From Pithys albifrons albifrons (Eukaryota > Chordata > Aves > Passeriformes > Thamnophilidae), in NCBI RefSeq assembly GCF_047495875.1, contig NC_092467.1, forward strand, positions 30,783,066 to 30,847,065: a stretch of DNA of 64,000 bases, written 5' to 3'. The notes below the pieces were generated by a model. It was not told where the DNA came from, did no database searches, and saw only the letters and a program-made list of their open reading frames with translations. The position numbers were made by a program, and so were the translations under genes. Position 1 is the first letter of the stretch, and each line of letters opens with the position of its first letter. Below, piece after piece: positions 1 through 11,560 of the stretch.

Positions 1-1647
1 CTTTATAGTTTCTTTAGTGGTGTTAAATTTATTATACCTTATTAGCAAAGGAAAAAGGATCAGTAAATGACCTGCCACAGTGGCAGGTGAGTAGGAGACT
101 TCCTGCAAAAAAGTACTGTAGAATGGAAAAAACCCAACGTTTTTTCTCCAGAAATTTGTATCAGGGCTGTAATCACCAGCATAAAATCCCTGTGGTAGCT
201 TTTAAAAATCTATGCAAGCTCTGTTTAACTTCTTGAGCATGTTACTGGTTCATCAGCCTCTTTCAGTGGTGGATGAGGTCAAACAGGAGGAACACAATAG
301 TCCTTTCTGACCTTAAAAATCAAAGACAGCATTAGAAGGGTTTGACTGTCCCCAGTTCTAACTGGAACATGCAGAGAAAGGTGAGTGTGTTAAACCTCTG
401 TCCTGCTGCCCCTTCCCCTCTGGTCCATGGGCCTCTTCACTGAAGCCCAGAGCTGGAACAAGCAGAGGATTCCAGTGCTGCTTCCCTCCTCCAGCAAAGC
501 ATCTGGGAAGGGGCAGAGTCCTGGGCACAGGTGACTGGGAATGGCCACAAAGCCCTGCAGCCCCCGTGTGATGCCAGGGAACCAGGAACCACGTGGAAAG
601 CCAGGATGAGGGCACTCAGGGCAGTGGGCACAGTGGATCCTGCCCCACAGACTGTGCAGGGACAGGTCAAGCCAAGGAATGCTTGGCTTCTCTCCCTTGG
701 GGAAAGTAAGATTGTTCATATTATTTTCTGTAGTCTTCAGGCGAAATCTTACTCATTTTATTTACAGAAACTGCTCCAAGCCATTGACTTGAGCAACACT
801 ACTCATACGACTAAAGGAAACAAGAACTTGGCCTTGTGACAACTTTAAAGTCCTAGGATTTATGTTCCTTGCATCCCTCAGATATGTTTGCAAATGTTGA
901 CGCATACCCCTAGATTTTCACTCATAAAAATGCTGCTTGTGTTTTGGAGTTTCTTGGAAAAATATTTTTAAATCACTTTCCACCCTTAAGGGCCTTTTGA
1001 AATTCACACTCCCAAGGCAGTAAAACAACACTCCAGGTTTGGTTTTAGCAGGGAAGAGGCAGGAAGCTGGGGTTTAGTACACTGCTCTTGGAACAGTAGG
1101 TGATTCTGAAGACAGCTTTGGTGTCAGCTCTGAATATCCCATCTTGTACTGGTTCACACAAGACCAACATATTTTATTTTTTCACTTTGGCATTCCAACA
1201 TTTAATTTTATTAGCTGGGGAAAAAACCAACAGTGGACATAAACTTTTAATGGAAGTGTATGAGAACTGACACATCAGGAGCAATTACAAATACAAGCTG
1301 TGTAACGTAAATCCACAGGCACTCCTTACAGACCCGAGGCTTTGCCTCCATGCAGTTTAATGGCCTCAAACATTCTTGTCTGTCAGTAAAAAACCAAACA
1401 TTTTTTCTTCAGTGTGATGTATACCTAGAAAATTGGCATACCTTTTAGCATTACTGTCTTTGAATAGAGATTGAACCCAGCATCTCCCTCTCTGAAAGCA
1501 CTGACTGACCTCCAGACTGACCTTTGTAGCTGCTGCCTTGTCCCATGGAGTTCCCCACTCCAAGGTGCAGAATTCTGGCAAGAGCACAGCTCTGCAGCTC
1601 CAGCATGGGCCACTCTAGGAAGGAGGAGTCCAGTCCCTAAAATGAAA
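1..1647. other. Unique non-coding sequence, no gene seen
   Basis: I see no exon, repeat family or RNA gene here. Several overlapping open frames on both strands at 358-839 and 1,366-1,683 have no recognisable domain and contradict each other, so I treat them as chance. There is a GTGAGT-type donor-like string near 381 but no convincing exon in front of it. Confidence 0.6.
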
Positions 1648-2025
1648 GAATCATACAATGGTTTGGGTTGGAGGGGACTTTAAAACCCATCTTGTTCTCC
1701 CCCCCTGCCATGGGCAGGGACACCTTCCACTATCCCAGGTTATTCCATGCTCCGTCCAAGCTGGCCTTGGACACTTCCAGGGACGGGGCAGCCACAGCTG
1801 CTCTTGGGCAACCTGTGCCAGGGCCTCATTACCCTTATAGTAAAGAATTTCCTTCTAATAGCCAATCTAAAACTACTCTCTGTCAGTTTGAAGCCATTCC
1901 CCCTTGTCCTGTCACTCCAGACCCTTTTAAATAATCTCCCTTCAGCTCTCCTATCTCCCTTCAGGTACTGGAAGGCCACAATTAGGTCACTTCAAAGTCT
2001 ACTCTTCTCCAGGTTGAACAATATG
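1648..2025 (-). mobile_element. CR1 LINE fragment, 5'-truncated, minus orientation
   Basis: This is the 3' part of a CR1 non-LTR retrotransposon, read on the minus strand. It begins on the plus strand with the reverse complement of the CR1 tail (GAATCATACAATGGTTTGGG) and runs through the typical CR1 3' region until similarity stops near 2,025. The minus frame between about 1,979 and 1,740 reads as the C-terminal end of CR1 ORF2p: an AFQYLKG-like block, then SDRTRGNGFKL, then an IRRKFFTIRV-like block and RLPK. The element is severely 5'-truncated, as is usual for CR1, and cannot move by itself because it lacks the endonuclease and reverse transcriptase core. Divergence is moderate, so it is not a recent insertion. 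The family is recognised from memory; the subfamily is not determined. Confidence 0.93.
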
Positions 2026-5000
2026 AAGCCTACTGACTTCCTGCCAGCTGAGTGCACATTTGTGAGCAAAGGGTTGAGCTGGAGTGTGTGGTGAGGCAAC
2101 GCTGCTTTGGGTCAAAAGTCCAAAAGTCCCCCACCCTTTCCAAGGGCCACACTAATACCCAGATGGATTTGGTTGCTTCCACTTACTTTTCCCGGTGCTT
2201 ACCCTGACTTCTGCTGTTATAAGTAGTAGTGACTAAGACCACTGTGATTGCAATGAAACCTCATTCTGTGTGTGTGTGATGCCATATGTTCCCAGGGGAT
2301 TAGGTACAGGCACTCCCTCAGCTCCTGGGACAGGACCGCAGTGCCGCATCCCGCTCCCTGCAGAGCTGCACTGGGATCTCAGCAGTCTGTGCCTCTCCCA
2401 CCTCATACCAGGAACAGGGTACCCTCATGGCTTTGCCACAATAGCAGCAGGGAAGTGGATAAGCTGGATCTGGAATCAGGCTTCTCTTTCTCTTGTAATA
2501 ACTGGGTCTGTCAAGGAGGTGCTAAAGAGATGTTGTGAATTTGAGCCAGAGCAGGTATGGTGCTCCTAGATGGTCTCATACCATCTCCTGGTATAAAGTG
2601 AGGGAAGGGCTTGGGCTGGGCTGGATAGGGTAGGAAGGAGAGGAGTGTCCCATTGCCCTGACCACCAGCCTACACTGTGTCTTTCAGCACGGGGTGAAGG
2701 CTTGTTTTCCCAGTGAGAGGAGGACAGCTGGGAAATAAGGAATTAATGAACCTCTGCTCCACATGCTGCCATATCCCACAGCTCCCTCTGCCACCCTTGG
2801 AGCCTCTGTGGTGCCGTGACACTTTCAGGTATCACAAAGGACTCAACTGATTGTTCCTGGCACCTGTTATAACACACATTGTTGTCATTTTTCAAGGTGA
2901 AGCTTCTCTGCCACTTTGCAAAGGCCTCCCAAGTGGTAATCCCAGTCTTTCCAGCTAAGGAGAGTCTCTCCATTAATTTTACTTTGTCCTGTAAAACTGC
3001 TATTAAGCAAGACAAAATGGTGAACATCATATTGTGCAGCTTCTGTTTTAGCCACAGCTGTCAACAGGACTGGGAGAAGGGAATTGGATCCTGATTTCCT
3101 ATAGGATGGAGCAGCATTGCTGTAGCCCTTCTGAGCTCAGGGATGTAATTACAAAATGGGTCTATAAACAAAAATTCACCATTATGGAGCAAATAAAACC
3201 AAAGGGTAGTTAATCCAGGGATATATCACACATCAAATTAAATCTCACTTTGCCTGCAGTAATAACAGAAATAATTCATTAAGATAAACCTCTAGATTAT
3301 GCACAGCATCTGGAGATAGAATTAAGACCTTAGCTGTGAGTGCCTGTGCACGCACACTGGCTTCCTCCCCCCTCCAAAAAATGATGCCAGCATAAAAGGC
3401 AGTTTAGAGTTCACTGCTGAGCCTTTCCCATCCGTTTCTTTCTGACACTTACAGAGAAAACAAATGTGATTTCAAAGGAGAGCTGTCTCTGGAAGGGTAA
3501 AAAATTCCCACATCCTTTATTCTGTGAAGGAATGTAACATGATGTAGGGGCCCCTGTGCAGAGTCAGGAGTGCTCAGAAAAATGTTGACGTGCAGCCTTG
3601 GAACTTGATCTAACTTCTTATGAAGGCAGGGTAAGTTTTTCCGTGTATGTCAACAGAAGTTGGAAAAGGCCCTTCCATCTGCTCTGCTTCACCTGTCTAG
3701 TGAAAATAATGGTGATGGTGAAGCAGATCATGGGCTGTTTGAAATATTGGTTATCTTAGTGCTGACCATGGCAAGTTTCATCTAAAGGGCTTGGGTGTGC
3801 TAATAGAGGTAAGAACTGAGTCTGCACCAACATTCAGTCTGAAGGTACCCCAGAATGGTGCCAAACTGGGATTCCTGATCCTATTATGAACAAAGGAAGA
3901 GCAGTGCATTGCTTTGCAGCCCACATTTAGCAATTTTCACTAAAATCTGCCATTGTAAAGCATTTCCTTCCTATAATCCTGAATAATATTAAAATGGACA
4001 AACTTGATTTGAAGTAAGTAAAATTAGACCACAAAGCCTTAAAAAACCTTGAGCTGAAATGGATACAAAACTCCTCTGTCATTTCTGTAATGGGACAGAA
4101 ATTCTCTCTTCCACATCTGTTTTCATAACTCTGGTACAAGCCCACTCTTATTACCCTGCACAGCTATCAGGAATATGCCCCTGGAAGCTGTCAAATGCTT
4201 TGACTCTCTGTTGGATGTCATTGCTGGTCCTGTTCTTGTTCCAGACCTTGCATTTAAAACCCCTCCTTAGGACATGCCCAGGCTGCTGTAACAGAGCATG
4301 CTAAAGAATATGCTAGACAAACCTCTGCCAGCAACAAGCCAGCCTTTGGACAGAGGCTCTCACAGGGGATTTCTCCAGGTCCAGCCCAGCCCTGTTTGCA
4401 TGAACCCATCAGCAAACCGTATGTTAAGAATTCTTACTGGCAGGCATTAGAATGGTGTAATTGGTAGAGCGGAGACAAATCAGCCCTCACCCATTCCTGA
4501 AGGCACTCTATTACATTCAGACAGCTCATTTTCTTCTGGACCTTTCTAGAAATGCCCTGACACCTTGTTTCCCATCCGTGCCCTGCAACAGCTGTTACAG
4601 CAAATGGATTTTTCTATGGCTGGTACTGAGTAATGTGGGGCTATAAATTAGTGCATGCTTGGGAGCTCCCAAGGAATAGCAGCCATCATCTAATTACATT
4701 TCTAATTACGGTTACAGGAAGACTAAGACCAGTAAAGAATTAATGTGTGGACTTGCAGCAAAATATGTATTTGGAGAATACCATCAGAGCAGCCCAAAAT
4801 GTGGCAGAGAGCACAAGACAAATTGAGGCACTCTGAGGGCCTCAGTGAAATATGACTGTACACAAAGGAACTGACAGTAAACCCATGGGAAAGGACAGTG
4901 ATGAGTTGGAGATGCAGGCATGAATCCAAAAAGGAGAAAAGGCCTAGCAATGGGAGCCTGAAAGAGCAGACCAAGAAGGCAGGACCAAAGGGAGTGGGAA

Positions 5001-7657
5001 AGCCACAACAAAAGCCAAGGCTGGGAACTGCCAGCTCATAATGTCTGCTGCAGCAGGGCTTTGAAATCTCATGGGAGTGGGAATAGGGAGTAGTTCCTTA
5101 CTCATGTGCAAGGCACCATGGTATAGGCTTAAATCAGGTTTTTTTACCATCCAGAAGAGATCTCTGAAAGGGTCTTCTGCTCAATCTGGCGGCAAATATC
5201 ACAGAAAAGTATTCCTCTGGATTTGCCACTAATTTTGCTGCAAAAAATCCTGGGAATACATTCAGTTGTCCAAAAGCATCGTCAGCTTTGTGATGTTGTC
5301 AAGACCTCCAGCAATAAACAGCCTGTGAGCTCTCCACACAACCTATTTCAGTGCTTCACAGAGGATGTTCAAACCCCAAGGTCCCTCCTTGCAGCTTCCA
5401 TTGCTTCTCATCCACATTGGACAGTGGGATCTCGAAAGGGGCATTCCACAGGAAGCAGAAGTGCCTGCAAACATGAAAAAGGAAACTACAGGGAGGAAAG
5501 AAATAAACCCTTTTGTCCATAACCAGGTCATGCTATCCACCACTCCATTGTTCTTGTTGTTTTCTCCTGACATAAACTACTCTGTATCATCTCTTGAATT
5601 ACAAAACTCATTCCTCAGAAGTCAATGTTGCAAAAATAGAATTTCACCACTTTAGATGTCTTGGACAAGGAAGCTGAAAGAGGTGCTTGAAATTCAGGTG
5701 CAACTTGTTTGCATAAAACAGAATGAAAAGGATGTGAAAGAATGGTGTAGGGGCGATGTGGACAGAGATTCCCACCAATCTAAACCACTGCTAGGCTGGA
5801 TTTTAACAAGAGTCTCCCTGTTAACACAAAAGTAAAATCAAATCTTTACAAATAAGGTTCAATCTTTTAGTTTAAACAGAGAATCTCTTACAGAAGGAGA
5901 GTTCAGGCTGTGGTTGCGATATGACCCCACTGACTTCCAGGTGTGGAATATGAGCCAAACTCCCAGCCAGGACTTGATGTCCAGAGCTGCAGAGTCTGAT
6001 TCAAGTGGATACACACCAAGTCACTTGAGCCTCGAAATCAACTAAGAAACTTCTCAACAGGCTTCTCACTCAGACCCCTGTTAGGTTTTTACTGCATCTA
6101 GGGCAGAAAAAGACTACATAACCAGCTTTTTCCAGTGTTATTTCTTGTTTCCACTTCAGTTTGTAAGCAAAATCATCAAATGGGAAAAGCAATTAAAAAA
6201 ATAAAAAATTATTGGATAGGGTCTTGTTTGACATGTGGACTTGACTCTTTCTGAGTCTGGAAGGAGATATGGGGCAACAGGGACAGAGGAAATGTCCAAA
6301 TCTTTGGAAAGGGAGGGAGGTGTGTTAGTGGTGTCACTTGGAGGGTAAAATGGGCAAAGATCATGTGGGCTCTTTGCACAGACTTTGCTTTTCTGTTTCC
6401 ACTTGGAGAAGGCCAGGCTTTGAGTGAATGCTTTGCCTTTCATGTTCTCCAGAAGGTTCCTGTAGCCTTTTGTACCCTGCCCATGGAGCACATCCCAGGG
6501 CATCCCAACCCAAACCAGTGGATGATTCTATGACCATGACTGCTCTGCAGACCCTCAGGAGTGACAAGAGTGATCTGTACATACAGGTTTCTCCCCCAAG
6601 CCCATAATTAAAAATATTAGTGATTTGCCTCTTCCCTCACAGAGACCTTACAGCATTTGAGATATCCTCACATCCCAGCCCTGGATTGAATGTAAGAACA
6701 GGTACTTGGTCACTGCAGATTAATACTCCTTCCTCTCTTTTTTTTTCCTTTTTTTTTCTTCCCCCCTGGTTTCCTGTGTGTGCTGAAGCATTCAAATTCT
6801 AGATTATTCCTCAAAAATTCCTTTTTTATTTGTCCACTCCTGTGCCTGACTTGCGTCTCTCAGGCTGTTCTGACAGTACCTTCCTGTGTGATCATTCCCT
6901 CTGTGATGGTGCCAGCTCCAGGGTATGGGTACTCAAACCTCTTGCCCTCTGCAAGGTAACTGAGCTCCCACATTGAGCACTGACACTTGGAGTTTTGAAA
7001 CTATCACTTGCTTAATAACTCTACATCCGTCATTCTTGGATGAAATCCATGGCAAACAGAATGTGAGAAAGTGAAAACTAATGAGCGTCTTCAAGAAAGG
7101 ATAGGGAGCTTCTGTTATTTCATTTAGTCCTAAGAGTTTAACTTCTGCCACCTCCATCACATTTCCAAATGGTAACTAAAGGTTGTTACTTTTTCAAGTT
7201 GTGCTGTGTAGCACATTTCATCAATTAAAATGCACCCTCAATGTAAAATCACAACAGGGCCAGCCTGGCATGAAGGATGCTATCATGTCATTTTTCTCCC
7301 CCTGTTTTTAAAGGATACTTTTGTCTCAAATTGCTGAGATCTTTATAGAGCAGATTTAAATTAAAGAAAACACATATTTAAATATAACCATGGAAAGAAT
7401 ACAACATGCCTTCATCTTGGAGTACTATGCAATTTGCACTCCAAGTGGAGCGAACTCTGCTTTGTGTGCTCTCATTTCATGCTGTTTCTAATGGTGATTA
7501 TTAACTGGCTTTGTACTGAAAGGACATAAATATCTCCTTTATTATGTGGGGTGTTATGCAATGACCCCATATGGGTCCAAAGCTTCCATAGCAGCCTTAT
7601 CAGATTGCATTTTCCAGGCTGTTGAAGAGTTTAAGATGAAAGACTCAGCGTTGCACA
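2026..7657. other. Unique non-coding sequence with minor simple repeats
   Basis: I see no supported gene in this stretch. It contains a (TG)6 run at 2,267-2,278 and a polypyrimidine tract with two T9 runs at 6,728-6,767. A GTAAGT-like string near 3,627 and similar donor-like strings are not paired with a credible coding segment. Open frames of up to 115 codons on both strands show no recognisable domain. Confidence 0.55.
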
Positions 7658-7785
7658 GCAGTTAGAGAGGAGCAGGGTGAGGATCAGAGTACCAGGGCTC
7701 TCCTCCCAGCTCTGTGCTGGCTCCTACACGGCCTCTGGGAAGTGGTACAGCCTTTGCTCCACTGCCCACCTCTGGGAGCAGGTCA
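7658..7785 (+). repeat. MIR-like SINE relic (weak)
   Basis: The sequence follows the order of a tRNA-derived MIR/CORE-type SINE: a GTTAGAG block, then a region resembling the SINE middle part (CCCAGCTCTGTGCTGGCTCC), then a stretch like the usual 'cctctgggaagt' segment. Divergence is high and no ends are visible. It may be chance similarity. Confidence 0.33.
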
Positions 7786-10700
7786 CTGGCTGCTTCCAGC
7801 CCTCTTCCATTTACCTGGGATTAACAATGTCTGTGTGAGGATGTTTTTGGAAGTGTAGTGCATTAGTGTTTTCACCCACTGTCTGTTTTTGTGGCTGCAC
7901 CTGCACAGCTGCATTTTCAGTTCTGGTACACCTGAGGCTGCTCTTCAGTCCTGAAACACCCTCTCTCCTCTGCCTTCCCTGCTTCTGTTTTCCCTCTGTA
8001 TTTCTGTTCATGAGAGCTGGAGAAGGATAGAATTGGTGAAGGATGAAAGCAAGAAAATGCAGTGCAATGTATAAGTTCTTAAACTTCCCAAAACTTCAAT
8101 CAGGTGACAAGAATTCAAATTGCACGGGTTCTAGTTCAGTCATTTTTACCAGTGGACTGAAATGAAAACCAAAGTCCTCTCTCTGTTACAACAACTGGTC
8201 TCTTTGCAGGTCCTCATTAATCAGACATTGTCTACAAATCCTAACTTGAAAAGAAATGAAGTCAAGCACCTTGCTCCATGCCCAACCAACATTCCCTGTT
8301 TTGCCTTTTGATTTGTTCAGGCTGAGCTTTGCACATTTTTGCTGCAGTTGCTATCAGATAACAAACTCTCATAAAAGTCTGTACCTAATGAAAATGATAC
8401 AGCAAACATCCCCTGGCAGAGAAGGTAAGTGTGTTACTGGGTACCCAAATTAGACCAGTTTGAGTCAGACATCAGAAGCAGACATTTAGGCAACCCTTAC
8501 CTCTTCCCAAGGGTACATCTTCAATCAATCCTGGCTCTGCTGGCTCAGCTGTCTCATCCATAAGTCACATTAGGACCAAGGGCACCAATGGAAAATATTT
8601 CTCCCAGTAACCAAAGGGTGTCCTCCCTGTGCTAGAGCAGAAATGCCAAGCTGAAGCAATGTTCAAACCCCACGACATTCACAGCTCTGAGATTTCTTAG
8701 CAGTGCACTGAAACCAAACTGAATAATGATCTGTGGTTTGGTTGTATTTAAAGTTGTTGACATTTCATTTGTTTGCCTTTTACATCAGACAAAACTATGT
8801 CCTGATGGTTTCCCCTGCAGTGATCAATAGGAGAGGTGGGTCAGCCAGGTAAATAAACGCAAGCCTTGCTGATCTACATGGTAATTGTCATATAGCTGAC
8901 CTGCACCAGCTTATGCTAGCTAAGAATATGGTATTTCATTTCTATTTTAGTAAAGTTTGGGAAAGTTTCAGGGACTAATTTTTGTGCTGAGTTTCACCAT
9001 CCCTTTGGGTGAAGAATGATCCTCCACAGAAACCCGAAGCTGTTCCAAAGCTGATTTACACAAAAAGTGCATTGATTTTGCCAGAGGAACAATTTTGCAT
9101 GACCTCAAAGTCCCTGAATTTCTCAAGTGTAGAGGGTACAATAAATGCATAACTCGATCTCCTCTGAGTCTTTCAGCAATGCCTGGAATCATTTGTATTC
9201 ACAACAGTTTTCCAGGCTGAATGCAGGACCGGGATTTAGGTCTGGTGGAATGAGGTAGGGACAAAAGTAGGTCAGGCTTGGAATCCTGCTTTACCAGCCT
9301 GCACGCTCCAGGACGAGTGCAGATCCCCAACGTCTGCAGGGCTAGTGATGATTCCCATCTGAATCACTACTTTGGATTTCATCAGCAAAATGATGCACTG
9401 GCTCTATTTTCACAAGTCTGCTCAAGTGCTTGGGAAATAGACTTTTGGTTTTATCTGTGTGTCCTCCTTACTGCAAATACTGTGCTCTCGGAAAGAGAAA
9501 GAGCAATTTTTTCTATTGATGGAGCGGGTGAACAGCCATTCATTTACAGAGTATCTGTGTGTTCTGTACAATTCAAATGCTGCCTATTCAGCCAGTCAGA
9601 TATCTTTGTTCTATGTCCAAGTAGGCATTTATTCATCACTACATCGCACTGTGATTCAAAGGCTCAGATGTTTAAAGATATATATAGTAGATATTTGGCT
9701 GGCACTGGCAAGCCTGAAAGGCTTGGACAGCCAAGTCTCATTGGACATCTAAGTCCTCTTGTTAAAGGGGAACAGAAACCGAGGCTCTCAGAGCTGACTT
9801 TCAGGCACCCACATCACTTGGACTGCATCTCCCAGATGTTTAAAGGATCTGTTTTCTGTGACCATAATAACCATGTGCAGCATGGATGGATGGATGCATA
9901 TCATGGGATGGGCATATCCAGTGACCTGTCCTGCATCCTGAAATTCACTGGTATAGAACCAGAATAGTTACTTAATCCATACATAGAAGAAGTTGACTGA
10001 GAAGCCACAGCTGTCATGCTGCTGTTGATGCTTATTGAACACATAATCATTTCAGTCTGTTTGTACTTTATATCTCATGCTCTACTCAGACCCAAGCAAT
10101 TTGGGATGGGGACTGTCCTGTCTCTGAGTACAGTCCCAAGAACCACACAGCTCCAAACCTGCGCTCAGGCTGAGGTGGTGGCAGTCACTGTGTAAACCTC
10201 CTGTGTTGTAGAAGGGGAGCATTTTTAACACTTCAATACTTTTAAATACATCATTGGTGGGTTTACTGGGAGTATTACTTGGAAGATGTTTCTGCCAGGT
10301 ATTTAAGAGCAGAGCTTTTGATCACCTCGTCTGACCTCCCGTATTCCACAGGCTGTAGACATTCATACTTCTATTCCTGAGGGAAGGAACATGATGTGTT
10401 TGATTGGACGTCAACTTCTGCAAAGGCATCCAGACTTACTGGGGTGAGATCAAAGGGGGAAAAAAGAGATGTTCTTGTCTCTGTAGTAACTTGCATCCGT
10501 GACCCACTGCCCCAGAGCTGAATGTCTTGTATCTGGTTCCTAATTCTGGTGAGTTCTTATGGACGTGCTTGTCTCAGCCAGACAGTGGCATCTCACAGAG
10601 GCTGAATAATAAGAGTAATGGTAATGAATAAGCACCTCGTAACTATTTACATGACATTTGCATCCAGCAAGGCAGCGTTCCAAGTGACACAGGTGTTGAT

Positions 10701-11280
10701 ATCAGATTGAGAGTGGCTCAGGCTCTCTTGGCAATAATATAAAAGCTGCCAGTCTTCTTCCTTCATCAGGAATCTACTGTCCTCTCTAGAAAACCATGTT
10801 TCCTTTGCTTTTACTGTGGTTTCCAAATAAGCAAAGAAGATCCCAGCCTTACCTCACCCTGCAAGTTGTGTGACACCTATGCAGGAATACCTATGTATCC
10901 CATAGTGCAAACTCCAGTTTTAACTTGGGATTAAGTTGTCCTCTATTATTTCCTGAGTTTGTTCAGCACAGGGTTTAAAGCATCTCCAGAGAATCTCCCT
11001 TCTCATGGAGCACCTTGTAGACAACACAGGGCCAGCTGAGCAGGTCAGCACTGAGGACACTTGGCCTTCCAGCCCTTTCTTCCCTCTCAGAGGGCGTTGC
11101 CCATGGAAGGTGCAGGAGCCCAGACTCACAGTACCACATTCCATCTCCACTTTGCTGCTGTGCCTGTGTGGTTTTTTGGAACCAGCTCAACATATGTGAA
11201 GGAGAGTTTAACCAGAAAAGGAAATACAAGCAAAGTGGTTGCATCCTTTTGCAATCAAGTATTTTCAAGGCTGGCCGTCA
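7786..11280. other. Unique non-coding sequence
   Basis: No gene is supported. A 229-codon plus-strand open frame lies at 9,278-9,967 without recognisable domain or clear splice context. A short segment at 8,347-8,424 is flanked by an acceptor-like and a GTAAGT donor and is open in one frame; it is reported as a finding only. A short ATGG repeat lies at 9,882-9,896. Confidence 0.55.
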
Positions 11281-11560
11281 TGTGCTTAATGAGCAGACTT
11301 TTTCCAGTTACCAATGAATAGTTTTATTTTACGTAATTGCAACCATTTCAGCATGGCAATTAAGATAGAATGTTACCTTTGGGATGGGATCAATTAAAGG
11401 TTTGAAAATTGAATTTGGGATCATGATTAGTCTCTTTTACATCGCTTTAGTATTCTAAAATATATAATTGTATCATTCAAGCCTTTTTTATACATATAGT
11501 AAATATAACCTTTCAGAGTTTCTTTTTAAGCAGAAACAGATTTTTAGAGGCCTACCGGTA
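11281..11560. other. AT-rich block, possible conserved non-coding element
   Basis: This AT-rich stretch has many short TAAT/ATTA-type homeodomain-like strings, an ACGTAATTGCAA string, and no repeat signature or coding character. Such composition is common in vertebrate developmental enhancers, but conservation cannot be seen from one sequence. The call is inference. Confidence 0.22.

Noticed and set aside
1740..1979. 79-codon minus-strand frame as a gene
   Set aside because: It is the CR1 ORF2p C-terminus inside the truncated CR1 fragment.
6938..6957. CTTGCCCTCTGCAAGG as a minus-oriented CTCF site
   Set aside because: Partial match only, with mismatches at the key first positions of the consensus.
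11068..11105. Additional CTCF-like string CTCTCAGAGGGCGTTG
   Set aside because: Only the AGRGGGC core matches; the flanking half of the motif does not, so it is well below the matches at 60.6 and 61.9 kb.
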